28,877 nt of DNA from Mobilitalea sp. (GCA_029974875.1 JARKQP010000376.1:1-28877), one strand, 5' to 3'; numbered from the stretch's first letter, positions 6,942 to 15,117 are shown. Notes: a model not told the origin generated them from the sequence alone. Made by a program: numbers and translations.

Positions 6942-8684
6942 ATGGCAGAATATTTATCACCAGGCGTTTATGTGGAAGAGTTCGAGTCAGGCGGCAAACC
7001 GATGGAAGGTGTAGGAACCAGTACAGCAGGCTTTATCGGCCTTGCAGAACGGGGGCCGGTGGAAGGCCTGCCGCAGCTGGTAACTAATTTTGCGGATTTT
7101 AAGAGGAAGTACGGTGGTTATTTATCCGAGAATGAATTCGCAGAATACCGTTTCTTAGCTTATGCGGTGGAGCATTTCTTTGTAAATGGAGGCTCCAGGG
7201 CATTCATAGCCCGCGTCGCGCCTGCCAATGCAAAGGCTTCCGTGGGATATGCACCGTCGGCAGATGCACCGGTTATCCAGCTGACGGCTAAAAATCCCGG
7301 TATGTGGGGCGACAGCATCCGTGCTGTGGTTACGGCAGCAAGCAAAGCAAAGACACAGATTTTGGAGGTGATTGAGACTCCGACCGGCAAGAAATACATG
7401 GTGAAGAGCTCTGTTGGCTTTAACCCGGGAGACGTCGTAATGTTTTCAGAACGGACGACGGTAGTCTATAACAAGGTTGTTAAGAGCCAGGACAACATCA
7501 TCGAATTTGAGAATGAATTTGAGGAAAATGTTGTTGATAAGAATTTATTGCCGAACAAGGTGATTACTACTTGTGAATTCAATCTGGAGGTCAAATTTGA
7601 TGACCAGGTTGAAATGTACGAGAATCTCTCCTTCAACATTGAGGCAGCAAATTATATAACAAAGAAGCTGTCAAAATCCGACCTGGTAAAAGCGGAATAT
7701 ATGGGCAAAGAGGCAGAAGGAATCGTTCCCCCTTACCTCCAGATTATTGGAAATGAGGCGGACAATAGCTCCTTCCTGGCAGTTTCCCTGACGGGAGGCT
7801 CCAATGGCTCCGTGGCTAACCTTGCCGCATCGGATTTTATCGGTACGGATAACGGCGCCGGAAAGCGTACCGGAATCCAGGCATTCCTGGATAATGACAC
7901 AGTATCCATCATGGCGGTGCCCGGCATTACAGATCCTAATGTGCAGCTGATGCTGGTTGCCCATTGCGAGAACCTGGGAAGCAGGTTTGCGGTCCTTGAT
8001 ATGCCGAAGGCAGCAAAGAAGATAGATGATATCATGGCACACCGTGATATTTTCGATTCCAATTATGCGGCGCTGTACCATCCATGGCTGGAGATCTTTG
8101 ACCCGTTAGACAAGAAGAATCTTGCGATTCCTCCGTCAGGCTCCATCGTAGGTATTTATGCAAGGAGCGATAATACCCGTGGCGTACATAAGGCTCCGGC
8201 AAATGAAGTGGTCAGGGCTTGCGTGGGTCTGGACTGCCAGTTCAACAAGGGCGAGCAGGACATCTTAAATCCGAAGGGCGTAAACCTAATCCGTACCTTC
8301 CCCGGACAGGGCATCAGGGTTTGGGGAGCAAGGTGCTGCACCAGCAATCCGAGCTGGAAGTATGTAAATGTCAGAAGGCTCTTCATCTTTATTGAGGAAT
8401 CCATCAAGGCAAATACGAACTGGGCTGTGTTTGAGCCGAATGACGAGGTACTCTGGGTCCGTGTTAAGAGAACCATTGACGTGTTCCTGACCGGGTTATG
8501 GAGGAACGGATACCTGGCTGGCAATGCGGCAGCTGAGGCTTTCTTTGTTAACATTGGCAGAAATACGATGAGCCAGGATGATATTGATAACGGACGTCTG
8601 GTATGCATTATTGGCGTTGCACCTGTGAAACCTGCCGAATTCGTAATCTTTAGAATTTCTCAGAAGACAAGTGACGCAGTTTAA
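6942..8684 (+). CDS. Contractile tail sheath protein
   Basis: 580 residues from ATG 6942 (AGGA at 6927-6930). The start MAEYLSPGVYVEEF and the following GVGTSTAGFIGLAERGP are the standard opening of phage/CIS tail sheath proteins. The C-terminal part (FNKGEQDILNPKGVNLIRTF, WGARCCTSNPSWKYVNVRRL) matches the conserved sheath domain that packs on the tube. The central ~200 residues are the variable surface-exposed domains. Sheath subunits polymerise around the inner tube and contract to drive it through a target membrane. It is the first gene after the large non-coding region and is followed 66 nt later by the tube gene. There is one sheath gene here, whereas Afp-type loci have several paralogues. 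The length is normal for a full sheath. Confidence 0.96.
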   Translation: MAEYLSPGVYVEEFESGGKPMEGVGTSTAGFIGLAERGPVEGLPQLVTNFADFKRKYGGYLSENEFAEYRFLAYAVEHFFVNGGSRAFIARVAPANAKASVGYAPSADAPVIQLTAKNPGMWGDSIRAVVTAASKAKTQILEVIETPTGKKYMVKSSVGFNPGDVVMFSERTTVVYNKVVKSQDNIIEFENEFEENVVDKNLLPNKVITTCEFNLEVKFDDQVEMYENLSFNIEAANYITKKLSKSDLVKAEYMGKEAEGIVPPYLQIIGNEADNSSFLAVSLTGGSNGSVANLAASDFIGTDNGAGKRTGIQAFLDNDTVSIMAVPGITDPNVQLMLVAHCENLGSRFAVLDMPKAAKKIDDIMAHRDIFDSNYAALYHPWLEIFDPLDKKNLAIPPSGSIVGIYARSDNTRGVHKAPANEVVRACVGLDCQFNKGEQDILNPKGVNLIRTFPGQGIRVWGARCCTSNPSWKYVNVRRLFIFIEESIKANTNWAVFEPNDEVLWVRVKRTIDVFLTGLWRNGYLAGNAAAEAFFVNIGRNTMSQDDIDNGRLVCIIGVAPVKPAEFVIFRISQKTSDAV

Positions 8685-8750
8685 TCCGAATTAAAAAACG
8701 GCGGACTTGAGAGTGATTAGAATAGCTAAGCGTAAGAAAGGAGTGTAAAC

Positions 8751-9176
8751 ATGGCTGGTTACCCACATGGTAAATTCAGATATAAGGTTGAAATTGATGG
8801 AATAGAGGCCGGCGGATTCTCAGAAGTATCGGGCTTTGATGCATCCATTGACGTGATTGAATACAGGGAAGGTGATATGGTCCAGACACCGATGAAGCTT
8901 CCCGGACTAAAGAAATACGGCAATATAACCTTAAAGCAAGGCGTTGCCGACACCGATGCACTATATCAATGGATGGTCGCTGGAGTAGAAGGGGATGTAC
9001 AAAGAAAGACGCTGACCATCACCCTGATCAGCGTTACCGGCGACGATGCTGCCTCTTGGCAGATTATCAACGCATGGCCTACCAAGTATACGGCACCGGA
9101 TTTCAATGCAACGGCATCCGAGGTTGCGGTAGAGTCCCTGGAAATCGCCCACGAAGGAATGACAAGAGTTTCATAA
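8751..9176 (+). CDS. Inner tail tube protein (gp19/Hcp-like)
   Basis: 141 residues from ATG 8751, with AAAGGAG upstream. The sequence has the gp19-type tube pattern: an F-x-V-x-I-D-G-I strand, GGFSEVSGFDASIDVIEYRE, PGLKKYGNITLKQGV, and a C-terminal ESLEIAHEGMTRV strand. Hexamers of this protein stack to form the tube inside the sheath. It is directly downstream of the sheath, the usual order in phages and CIS, and is followed by a strong stem-loop, so sheath and tube can be produced in excess over the baseplate. Confidence 0.93.
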   Translation: MAGYPHGKFRYKVEIDGIEAGGFSEVSGFDASIDVIEYREGDMVQTPMKLPGLKKYGNITLKQGVADTDALYQWMVAGVEGDVQRKTLTITLISVTGDDAASWQIINAWPTKYTAPDFNATASEVAVESLEIAHEGMTRVS

Positions 9177-9188
9177 AGGCATAATCAG

Positions 9189-9231
9189 GAGTTGCAAAAG
9201 GAGAATGATTCCTAGGCTCCTTTTGCAGCTC
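9189..9231 (+). terminator. Strong stem-loop after tube gene; partial terminator or mRNA stabiliser
   Basis: GAGTTGCAAAAGGAG (9189-9203) pairs with CTCCTTTTGCAGCTC (9217-9231): 15 bp with only a G-U pair, around a 13-nt loop. The following TTATCTTTG is only moderately T-rich, so read-through is likely. Its place between the two most abundant structural genes and the rest suggests attenuation or 3'-end protection of the sheath-tube message. Confidence 0.65.
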
Positions 9232-9306
9232 TTATCTTTGTTCATAGAGCCATATTTTTGTTAGCAGGCCATATTAGTGGCAGAACCTAATCGAGGAGGA
9301 AAAGGG

Positions 9307-9678
9307 ATGGCATTTCAGACAGAATATCATTTTGAGTTACCCAGGGGATACCTGGATGATTCGGGAACCTTACATAAGGAGGGAACCATGAGGCTGGCAA
9401 ATGCGGGTGATGAGATATTGCCGCTGAAGGATCCCAGGGTGCAGCAGAACCCCGGATATTTGACGGTTATTTTACTGGCCCGCGTCGTCACAAAGCTGGG
9501 AGCCCTTCCGGCGGTGGACACAAAGACCATTGAAAAGCTGTTCACCATGGACCTGGCCTTCCTCCAGGATTTATACCAGAGGATTAATACCATGGAAACG
9601 CCTCACTACCAGAGCATCTGCCCCCATTGCGGGAAGGAGATCAGCGTACCGGTAAATTTTATGGAAGCCGGACAATAG
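9307..9678 (+). CDS. Tail assembly chaperone-like protein (gpG-type position)
   Basis: 123 residues. ATG 9307 was chosen over GTG 9277 because AGGAGGA lies at 9294-9300. The sequence (FELPRGYLDDSGTLHKEGTM, LANAGDEILPLKDPRVQQNP, YLTVILLARVVTKLG) matches a small protein family found after tube genes in phages and CIS, usually annotated as phage tail assembly protein. The C-terminal ~20 residues contain a CPHC pair that could bind metal if paired in a dimer. It ends at TAG 9676, with a second small frame overlapping or abutting it in the -1 register, an arrangement reminiscent of lambda G/GT. A slippery heptamer and hairpin at 9654-9691 support possible frameshifting. Confidence 0.78.
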   Translation: MAFQTEYHFELPRGYLDDSGTLHKEGTMRLANAGDEILPLKDPRVQQNPGYLTVILLARVVTKLGALPAVDTKTIEKLFTMDLAFLQDLYQRINTMETPHYQSICPHCGKEISVPVNFMEAGQ

Positions 9679-9691
9679 AATTGTATCCGGC
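9654..9691 (+). promoter_or_regulatory. Candidate -1 programmed ribosomal frameshift signal
   Basis: Read in the frame of the upstream gene, the sequence GT-A AAT TTT contains the canonical X XXY YYZ heptamer A AAT TTT (9654-9660). Six nt later a stem-loop begins: GCCGGA (9667-9672) with TCCGGC (9686-9691), extended by CAAT/ATTG with a 2-nt bulge and a 3-nt loop. The heptamer, the 5-7 nt spacer and the stem all fit a standard -1 frameshift site. A slip would bypass TAG 9676 and continue into the next frame to 9854, giving a 182-residue fusion. Confidence 0.5.
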
Positions 9692-9854
9692 AGAAAAGAT
9701 CTATGAGGAGGCTGCCTTTATCGCATATTATATGCATTGGAGCCATGATGATATTATGGCGCTCAGCCATTTTGACCGGATCCGGTGGTGTAAGGAGATT
9801 TCCAAGATCAACAGCCGTTTAAATGATGAACCGGAAAATGTATTTGCCGTATAA
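9681..9854 (+). CDS. Small CIS-conserved protein (DUF6760-like), possible frameshift extension of upstream gene
   Basis: 57 residues if started at TTG 9681, two nt after the upstream stop. The sequence begins YPAEKIYEEAAFIAYYMHW and continues with SHFDRIRWCKEISKIN, resembling the short Tyr/Trp-rich proteins (YPLDRLYEEVAxxAYHFHW type) that accompany CIS tail-assembly genes. No ribosome site precedes TTG 9681. Expression could come by reinitiation after TAG 9676 or as the C-terminal 64 residues of a -1 frameshift fusion entering at 9660. The frame is open back to 9627 but has no good start there. Homologues starting near this point favour an independent protein; the slippery site favours a fusion. 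Confidence 0.6.
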   Translation: MYPAEKIYEEAAFIAYYMHWSHDDIMALSHFDRIRWCKEISKINSRLNDEPENVFAV

Positions 9855-9865
9855 GGAGAGGATCA

Positions 9866-10342
9866 ATGGACGTATTGGGAAACTTGCTTGATAGTTACAA
9901 TAATTTATTTGATAACCATAATAAATTAGTAAGAAACAGCCGCTTTCTGGTGTTCATTGGGGTGCTGAAGCTTTCCTTTGCAAAGGTGAGCGGCTTTGAA
10001 CAGGATATTGACAGTGAATCCTTTGTGGAGGGTGGCATAAATGACAGCACCGTGATGCTGGCGGTTCCGAAGAAGGAAAGGAGAACGCTGCGCTTTGAAA
10101 GAGGCCTGCAGGCCTGGAGCCCGGTCCTGACCCGGATGAAGCCCGGCGTTGCGATTCCCCTTGGAATTACCGTGATCATGCTGAATGAAAAAAGCTTTCC
10201 GGTACAGACCTATCATGTAAGTGACTGCGTGGTGACCAGATGGGAGGTCGGGGATGTAGATGCAAATGCCGGAAATATCTTAATTGAAACCTTCGAGGTC
10301 AGCTATACGACCTGTGACCGTACTAATCTGCAACTATTTTAG
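9866..10342 (+). CDS. Second tube-family protein (gp19-like, probable tube initiator/adaptor)
   Basis: 158 residues from ATG 9866, with AAGGAGAGG just upstream. It belongs to the T4 gp19/CIS tube family: FLVFIGVLKLSFAKVSGFEQ, then RRTLRFERGLQAW and a C-terminal strand ILIETFEVSYTTCD. CIS clusters usually hold two or more tube paralogues, of which the later one joins the tube to the hub (Afp5/Pvc5 role). It lies after the assembly-chaperone pair and 14 nt before the long repeat protein, which supports a baseplate-proximal adaptor role. An N-terminal extension of about 25 residues (NLLDSYNNLFDNHNKL) is absent from the main tube protein. Confidence 0.82.
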   Translation: MDVLGNLLDSYNNLFDNHNKLVRNSRFLVFIGVLKLSFAKVSGFEQDIDSESFVEGGINDSTVMLAVPKKERRTLRFERGLQAWSPVLTRMKPGVAIPLGITVIMLNEKSFPVQTYHVSDCVVTRWEVGDVDANAGNILIETFEVSYTTCDRTNLQLF

Positions 10343-10356
10343 GGATGGGTGATTTG

Positions 10357-13300
10357 ATGGTGATAAAGCCTCTTAACCGAAATAACCAAATAAAAGAGAC
10401 TGGCAATGAACTGGCAATGAACACGGATATGGGCTTTGCCAGCCAGATTATTGGAAAATATAATAGAAGAGGACAATATTTTTTTCACGGAATCGCCCTG
10501 ACCTATTTGAAGTTAAACCATGAAGAGGGGCAAAATACGCTGGAGAACAGCCCAGTATATCTTTCCTTAAAGCTGTTGCTGGCCTATAATTTTCAGGAAT
10601 TATATGAGGGGCAGACGGTTAACAGGGAGATGTACCTGGTTAATATGAGAAAAATTCTTGGGAACTATCTAAACCAACTGAAGCAGTCAAACGGCAAGGG
10701 GTACCAATATATCAATAATATTTACCGCCTGGTCAGGGAGACAAAGGATAGGGCAAACCGGGAAAAGCTCCAGGAAATATTAGAGGAGCAGCTGCAGCGC
10801 TTTCAGGCAACGGACCGGCAGCTTCTGTCCGAGGAGCAAAAGCATGCGGTAAAACAAATATCCGAGGTAAGCCTGCATAAGAGGCAGGATAGGATAAGGG
10901 ATAATATTCGGGAAATTCAAGAAGGAGGCTATCCTGGGAACTATGAGGATGGGAACCATGAGATAAAGAATATAGGGATAGAAAACATAGAAGTAGAAAA
11001 TATAGAAACAAAGAATACGGAAATAAGGGATACGGAAATAAGGAATACAGAAATAGGGAATGCAGAAATAGGGAATAGAGAAATAGGGAATACGGAAATA
11101 GGGAATGCAGAAACAAGAAATACAGAAATAAGGAACATAGAAATAGGGAATACGAAAACAAGAAATACAGAAATAAGGAATACAGAAACAAAGAATACAG
11201 AAGAAAAGAATATGGCTGCCGGACATACGGTTGAGGAGCTCCAGACAGGAGAAGAGCAAGCCGGCGTGCCCCGGGTAGAGGATGGATTTGAGGAATATGT
11301 GAGGCTGTTACGTAGCTATCATTTCCTTCTGGAGCCGGAGGCAGGATTACAAGATCCAGGATCACTGGGGCTAAGGCCACAGGATACAGGATTACAGGAG
11401 CAGGGGGAAAAAGACAACGGAGCTGCTTCGGATATTTATTTTGACTACAGCCACCCTGTGGCGAATTTGATATACAAAAGAGAGGGATCACTTCAGTCAG
11501 AAGAGAAGCTTACTGCAATCATCGGGCAACTGGAAATGTTCGCGGAGAAGCAGAATGAATTGGGAATGCAATTAGGATTTGGAAGGCAATTAGGACTTGG
11601 AATGCTGGATCCTGCCAGCCGGAAGCTGTTGCTCCATACATTAGGCCAGATGTTTTCCGAGGACGGAAAGTTAAAGGGCTTCGTTGGGGAGTTAAACCGC
11701 CGGCAGATCTCAGCCGGGGATTTTAAGCAGTTCCTGGAACGGATGGCGGTGGATAGCAGAATAGTCTTTCATAAAGAGGAGTTTATTAAGTTTCTAAAGA
11801 ACAGCCCAAGGAAGTTCCAGAGGGAGCTTGCGTACCTGGCGAAGCAGGAAGGACTGCTTTCCCAGGAGGAGGCAGATGGGGCATCAGCTTCGGAGGATGG
11901 AACACTAGGGAAACCTGCCCATCGGTCAAAAAAAGATAAAATAGTGAGCGGATTCCAGTCAATGGGAAGTGAAGATCTCTGTCGTCTGATGGAGCTCCTG
12001 CTGGAAAAAGAGCCGCCGCTTTTTGAAGCTCTTATATCAAATAAATTAATTGAAGTTGAAGAAACCGGGAATTATCAATATAGAGAAGAGGATGCCCAGC
12101 CCGGACAAACCGGACTAAGGGTGGAACAGGAGAATACCTTAGCGAATAGTGATTATATAGAAAATATTGGCGCAAGAAAGACTGGTATAGAGGATGTGGT
12201 ATGGAACAAGGGTGACTTCGGGGAATATGCAAGGTTGTTTAGCAGCTATAATTTCCCCCTGGAGCCTGAGGTAAGAACACAGGAGCTGAGGGAAGAAGGC
12301 AGGGGAGCGGATACAGCGATTTATATTGACCGCAGCAATCTAGTGGCTGACCTGGTTTATAAAAGGGAAGGAGCCTTCCGGGGAGAAGAGAAGCTTGCCG
12401 CAATCATCGGGCAATTAGGGATACCTACGGAACAACAGCATGAATTAGGAATGCAATTAGGGCTTGGAATACTGGATCCGGCCAGCCGGAATATGTTACT
12501 CCATGCGTTAGGCCAAGTATTTTCTGAGGACGGCAGGCAGAAGGAATTCATTGAGAAATTGAATCACCGGAAAATCTCAGCCGGGGACTTTAGGCAGTTT
12601 CTGGAACGGATGGAGACGGATCGTAGATTAATCCTCCGTAAAGGGAATTTTATTGATTTTCTAAAAAACAGTTCAAGGGAGCTCCAAAGTGAGGTCGTGG
12701 CTTTGGCAAAGCAGGAAGGGCTGTTATCCCAGGAAGCAACCGATGGAGCTTTAGCCCCGGAGGCCAAAAAGCCGGAGGAGCATTTAGAACAAAAGGATAA
12801 AATGATGGACGGGATTAAGTCCATGAGCCGGGCAGATACCATCCACCTGGTGGAGGCTCTGTTAAGGAAAGAGCCGTCGTTGTTTGAAGCCCTTGTATCA
12901 GATAAATCAATTGAAGTTGAAGAAACCAGGAATTATCGATATAGAAAAGAAGAGGATCATTCCAGACTGATTGAAGGCAGGCAGCAAGGCATAGATAAGG
13001 AATGGAGCCAGGGGAAGGGAGGCCTTCCAGGAGAAAGTGGCCTGGAACAAAGAAGGATTCTGGAGCTGGCAGAGGTCTTGAAGCAGGAAAATCTTCTGGT
13101 AAGGGGAAGCGCCATGGAACAGGAAAGGATTTATGCACAGGAAAGAGCTATGGAACAGGAGGGGATGTCGGAACAAGCAGGCATCATAGAAGGAAGAAAA
13201 ATCCCCGGGGCAGAAATGATCCTGAGGCAGGAGAAAAACCTGGATAGGACAAGAAGTGCAGAGCAGGAAGGAAATAAGGCGCAGGAAAGAACCCTGGAGG

Positions 13301-14463
13301 AAGCAAGGCTCGTAGAGCTGGAGAAAATCCTAGAACGGGCAAAAGCAATGGAGCAGGGGGGGATCCTGGAAAAGGCAAAAGCTGTAGAGCTGGAGAAAAT
13401 CCTGGAACAGGCGAAAGCCATAGAGCAAGGCAGGATCCCGGAAGAAACGAGAGCCATAGAGCTGGAGAAAATCCTGGAACAGGCGAAAGCTATAGAACAT
13501 AGTAGAATCCTGGAGGAAGGAAGAGCCATAGAACGGGAAAGAGTTCTGGAGAGAGCCAGGCTTATAGAGAAAGAGAAAATCCTGGAAAGAGAAGGAATTC
13601 TAGAGAAGGAAAGAATCCTGGAGCGGGAAAGACTTTTGGAGCAGGAGAAGGTTCTGGAACAGGTAAAGCTCATAGGGAGAGAAGGAATCCTGGAGCAGGT
13701 AAGGGGCATAGAAAAGGAGAACACCCATAGGCAAGGACAAATGCTGGAACCAGAGATGATCCTAAGGCTTGGAAGAACTCTGGAACAAAGCGGTGGCCCG
13801 GACGGTGTGAGAGGCCAGGCACTGCTTCAAAGCCTTGGAATTCTGGGACGGACAAATAGAGTACATAACAAGCTTAGTCTGGAACAGGAGAAGGACACCC
13901 TCCCACAGCAGCTTAGGCCGGCTATAAAAACCTTGGCCAGGGACATTATCCACCAAGACCTGCAGGAGAGGAATACATTGCTCCAAACAAGGCTGGTCAG
14001 GGGAACACTGCAGGAAGGATACTTGAAGCAGTGGGATCATATAGGACGGCAGTGGCTTATGAAGCGACAGGGAGGCCAAGGTGGAAGGGAAGCAGCTACT
14101 GGGCAGTCGCCGGAGCTACCCCAGGCAGCCGGGTTAACCCATAAGCAGGGCAAGCCTTTTGCAGTCCGGGAGGAGAATGTAAGAAAGCTGGTCAATGAAT
14201 ATATTGTGACAGAGCAGGTCCAGATGAACCACTCCAACCAGAGACACAAGGAAAGTGCCCAGGAGCTCAGCCTCCAGAAGAAGGAGCTTAAAAAGCTGAA
14301 GGAAACCATGCAGGTGCAAAAGCAGTCCATGGAGGAAATGAAGCGGCAGCTTTCTTCGGACAAAGGAGCACAGGCCGGGATTGATATGGATCGGGTCACC
14401 AGGGACATTATGAAAAAGATAGAGAGGCAATTATTTGTTGCAAGGCTTAGAAAAGGATTGTAG
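10357..14463 (+). CDS. Very long repeat-rich helical protein in tape-measure position
   Basis: About 1368 residues from ATG 10357, chosen because GGGTGA precedes it; ATG 10345 is in frame but has no ribosome site. I do not recognise the whole protein. Parts, numbered from 10345: a globular N-terminus (1-200); sixteen pentapeptide units of N-[TIA]-E-[IT]-[RGK] type (208-287); two ~250-270-residue homologous blocks (314-583 and 623-871); a Glu/Lys/Leu-rich 12-residue-period helical region (984-1125); and a C-terminal coiled coil ending IERQLFVARLRKGL. There are no membrane segments. Its place after the tube and assembly-chaperone genes and before the LysM gene is where phages encode the tape measure, and the length and helicity fit a ruler. 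It lacks the hydrophobic stretches typical of tape measures, so it could instead be a lumen scaffold or sheath-associated factor. Confidence 0.75.
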   Translation: MVIKPLNRNNQIKETGNELAMNTDMGFASQIIGKYNRRGQYFFHGIALTYLKLNHEEGQNTLENSPVYLSLKLLLAYNFQELYEGQTVNREMYLVNMRKILGNYLNQLKQSNGKGYQYINNIYRLVRETKDRANREKLQEILEEQLQRFQATDRQLLSEEQKHAVKQISEVSLHKRQDRIRDNIREIQEGGYPGNYEDGNHEIKNIGIENIEVENIETKNTEIRDTEIRNTEIGNAEIGNREIGNTEIGNAETRNTEIRNIEIGNTKTRNTEIRNTETKNTEEKNMAAGHTVEELQTGEEQAGVPRVEDGFEEYVRLLRSYHFLLEPEAGLQDPGSLGLRPQDTGLQEQGEKDNGAASDIYFDYSHPVANLIYKREGSLQSEEKLTAIIGQLEMFAEKQNELGMQLGFGRQLGLGMLDPASRKLLLHTLGQMFSEDGKLKGFVGELNRRQISAGDFKQFLERMAVDSRIVFHKEEFIKFLKNSPRKFQRELAYLAKQEGLLSQEEADGASASEDGTLGKPAHRSKKDKIVSGFQSMGSEDLCRLMELLLEKEPPLFEALISNKLIEVEETGNYQYREEDAQPGQTGLRVEQENTLANSDYIENIGARKTGIEDVVWNKGDFGEYARLFSSYNFPLEPEVRTQELREEGRGADTAIYIDRSNLVADLVYKREGAFRGEEKLAAIIGQLGIPTEQQHELGMQLGLGILDPASRNMLLHALGQVFSEDGRQKEFIEKLNHRKISAGDFRQFLERMETDRRLILRKGNFIDFLKNSSRELQSEVVALAKQEGLLSQEATDGALAPEAKKPEEHLEQKDKMMDGIKSMSRADTIHLVEALLRKEPSLFEALVSDKSIEVEETRNYRYRKEEDHSRLIEGRQQGIDKEWSQGKGGLPGESGLEQRRILELAEVLKQENLLVRGSAMEQERIYAQERAMEQEGMSEQAGIIEGRKIPGAEMILRQEKNLDRTRSAEQEGNKAQERTLEEARLVELEKILERAKAMEQGGILEKAKAVELEKILEQAKAIEQGRIPEETRAIELEKILEQAKAIEHSRILEEGRAIERERVLERARLIEKEKILEREGILEKERILERERLLEQEKVLEQVKLIGREGILEQVRGIEKENTHRQGQMLEPEMILRLGRTLEQSGGPDGVRGQALLQSLGILGRTNRVHNKLSLEQEKDTLPQQLRPAIKTLARDIIHQDLQERNTLLQTRLVRGTLQEGYLKQWDHIGRQWLMKRQGGQGGREAATGQSPELPQAAGLTHKQGKPFAVREENVRKLVNEYIVTEQVQMNHSNQRHKESAQELSLQKKELKKLKETMQVQKQSMEEMKRQLSSDKGAQAGIDMDRVTRDIMKKIERQLFVARLRKGL
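10966..11205 (+). repeat. 15-bp in-frame tandem repeat, 16 units (pentapeptide)
   Basis: Sixteen 15-bp units such as AGGAATACAGAAATA encode R/G/K-N-T/I/A-E-I/T. The reading frame and period are kept throughout. The pattern small-Glu-Ile-x-Asn, repeated every five residues, vaguely recalls pentapeptide-repeat beta-helices ((A/T)(D/N)L-x-x) but with Glu in place of Asp/Asn. It is purine-rich on the coding strand and prone to copy-number change. Confidence 0.9.
11284..12957 (+). repeat. Large in-frame duplication, two ~750-810-bp copies
   Basis: Copy 1 (11284-12093) and copy 2 (12211-12957) encode the same series of motifs: EYxRLxxSYxFxLEPE, YKREGxxxxEEKLxAIIGQL, LGMQLG, LDPASRxxLLHxLGQxFSEDG, ISAGDFxQFLERM, AKQEGLLSQE, and IEVEETxNYxYRxEED. 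The copies have diverged but are clearly homologous. Copy 1 carries a small extra LGFGRQ insertion. The duplication adds about 300 residues to the protein. Confidence 0.88.
13294..13719 (+). repeat. 36-bp (12-residue) degenerate coding repeat, helical
   Basis: About twelve units of LE-x-A-K-A-I-E-x-x-x-I (for example LEKAKAVELEKI, LEQAKAIEQGRI, LERARLIEKEKI), interrupted by 6-residue half-units (LEREGI, LEKERI, LERERL, LEQEKV). The charge pattern predicts a long, extended alpha-helical rod. The 6/12 period differs from a heptad coiled coil. Confidence 0.8.
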
Positions 14464-14475
14464 GAGGTTGATGCC

Positions 14476-15117
14476 ATGGGATTAGTCAAGGCGAAATTGA
14501 TTCTGGAGGACAACACCAACATAGAGGTGCAGTTTAATCCGGCAGAGTACAATATTTCCGAGGGTGCCAATTATGCGGATAAGAATGTGCCGGGGCTGGA
14601 CGGACCCATTACCCAGTACATATCAGGTACGGCCCAGACCTTGAATATGACGCTGATTTTTGATACCTATGAACCGCCGGAAGTATTAAAATTATCCGAA
14701 AGCGGGACGGATGTTACCAAGAAGACACAGAAGATTGTAGAGCTGACCTATATCAAGGGCGATTTGCACCGGCCGCCGGTGGTGACCTTTTCCTGGTCCT
14801 CCTTAAGCTTTAAGGGAGTGATTACGGATGTGAAGCAGAGCTTTACCATGTTTTTATCCGATGGCATGCCGGTTCGGGCAAAGCTTGACGTCACCTTCAA
14901 GTCCGTATTTGATATCACGAAGGCAAAGAGGAAATCACCCTTTGAATCTCCGGACAGGACGAAATTCAGGACGGTCCACGAAGGGGAACAGCTTTGGAAT
15001 TTTGCATATAAGGAATATGGTTCGGCAAAAATGTGGCGTGTCATCGCAAAAGAGAATGGGATTATGAATCCCCTGGACATTTCGCCGGGACAGATCATCA
15101 AGCTTCCTGCCATATAG
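14476..15117 (+). CDS. CIS tube/LysM adaptor protein (Afp7, gp53-like)
   Basis: 213 residues from ATG 14476, with AGGAGGT at 14463-14469. The N-terminal ~150 residues show the CIS tube-protein pattern (VQFNPAEYNISEGANYAD, LNMTLIFDTY, KFTW-like FSWSSLSFKGVITDVKQSF). The C-terminal ~50 residues are a LysM domain (VHEGEQLWNFAYKEYGSAKMW, ending SPGQIIKLPAI). In CIS particles this protein sits where the tube meets the baseplate hub; the LysM there is structural or binds glycan. It lies between the long repeat protein and the hub gene, the canonical position. Confidence 0.92.
   Translation: MGLVKAKLILEDNTNIEVQFNPAEYNISEGANYADKNVPGLDGPITQYISGTAQTLNMTLIFDTYEPPEVLKLSESGTDVTKKTQKIVELTYIKGDLHRPPVVTFSWSSLSFKGVITDVKQSFTMFLSDGMPVRAKLDVTFKSVFDITKAKRKSPFESPDRTKFRTVHEGEQLWNFAYKEYGSAKMWRVIAKENGIMNPLDISPGQIIKLPAI

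Noticed and set aside
9627..9680. TTG 9627 as an independent start of the small protein ending at 9854
   Set aside because: No ribosome site, and the extra residues merely overlap the upstream gene; they do not resemble the family start.
10733..11491. Long minus-strand frame rich in Phe/Leu/Tyr repeats opposite the long repeat protein
   Set aside because: It is the mirror of the purine-rich 15-bp coding repeat on the + strand; it has no ribosome site, and the + strand protein is continuous with conserved flanks.
13131..13724. Minus-strand frame of Ser/Arg/Ile repeats
   Set aside because: Antisense shadow of the 12-residue helical repeat; composition mirrors it and no start signal is present.
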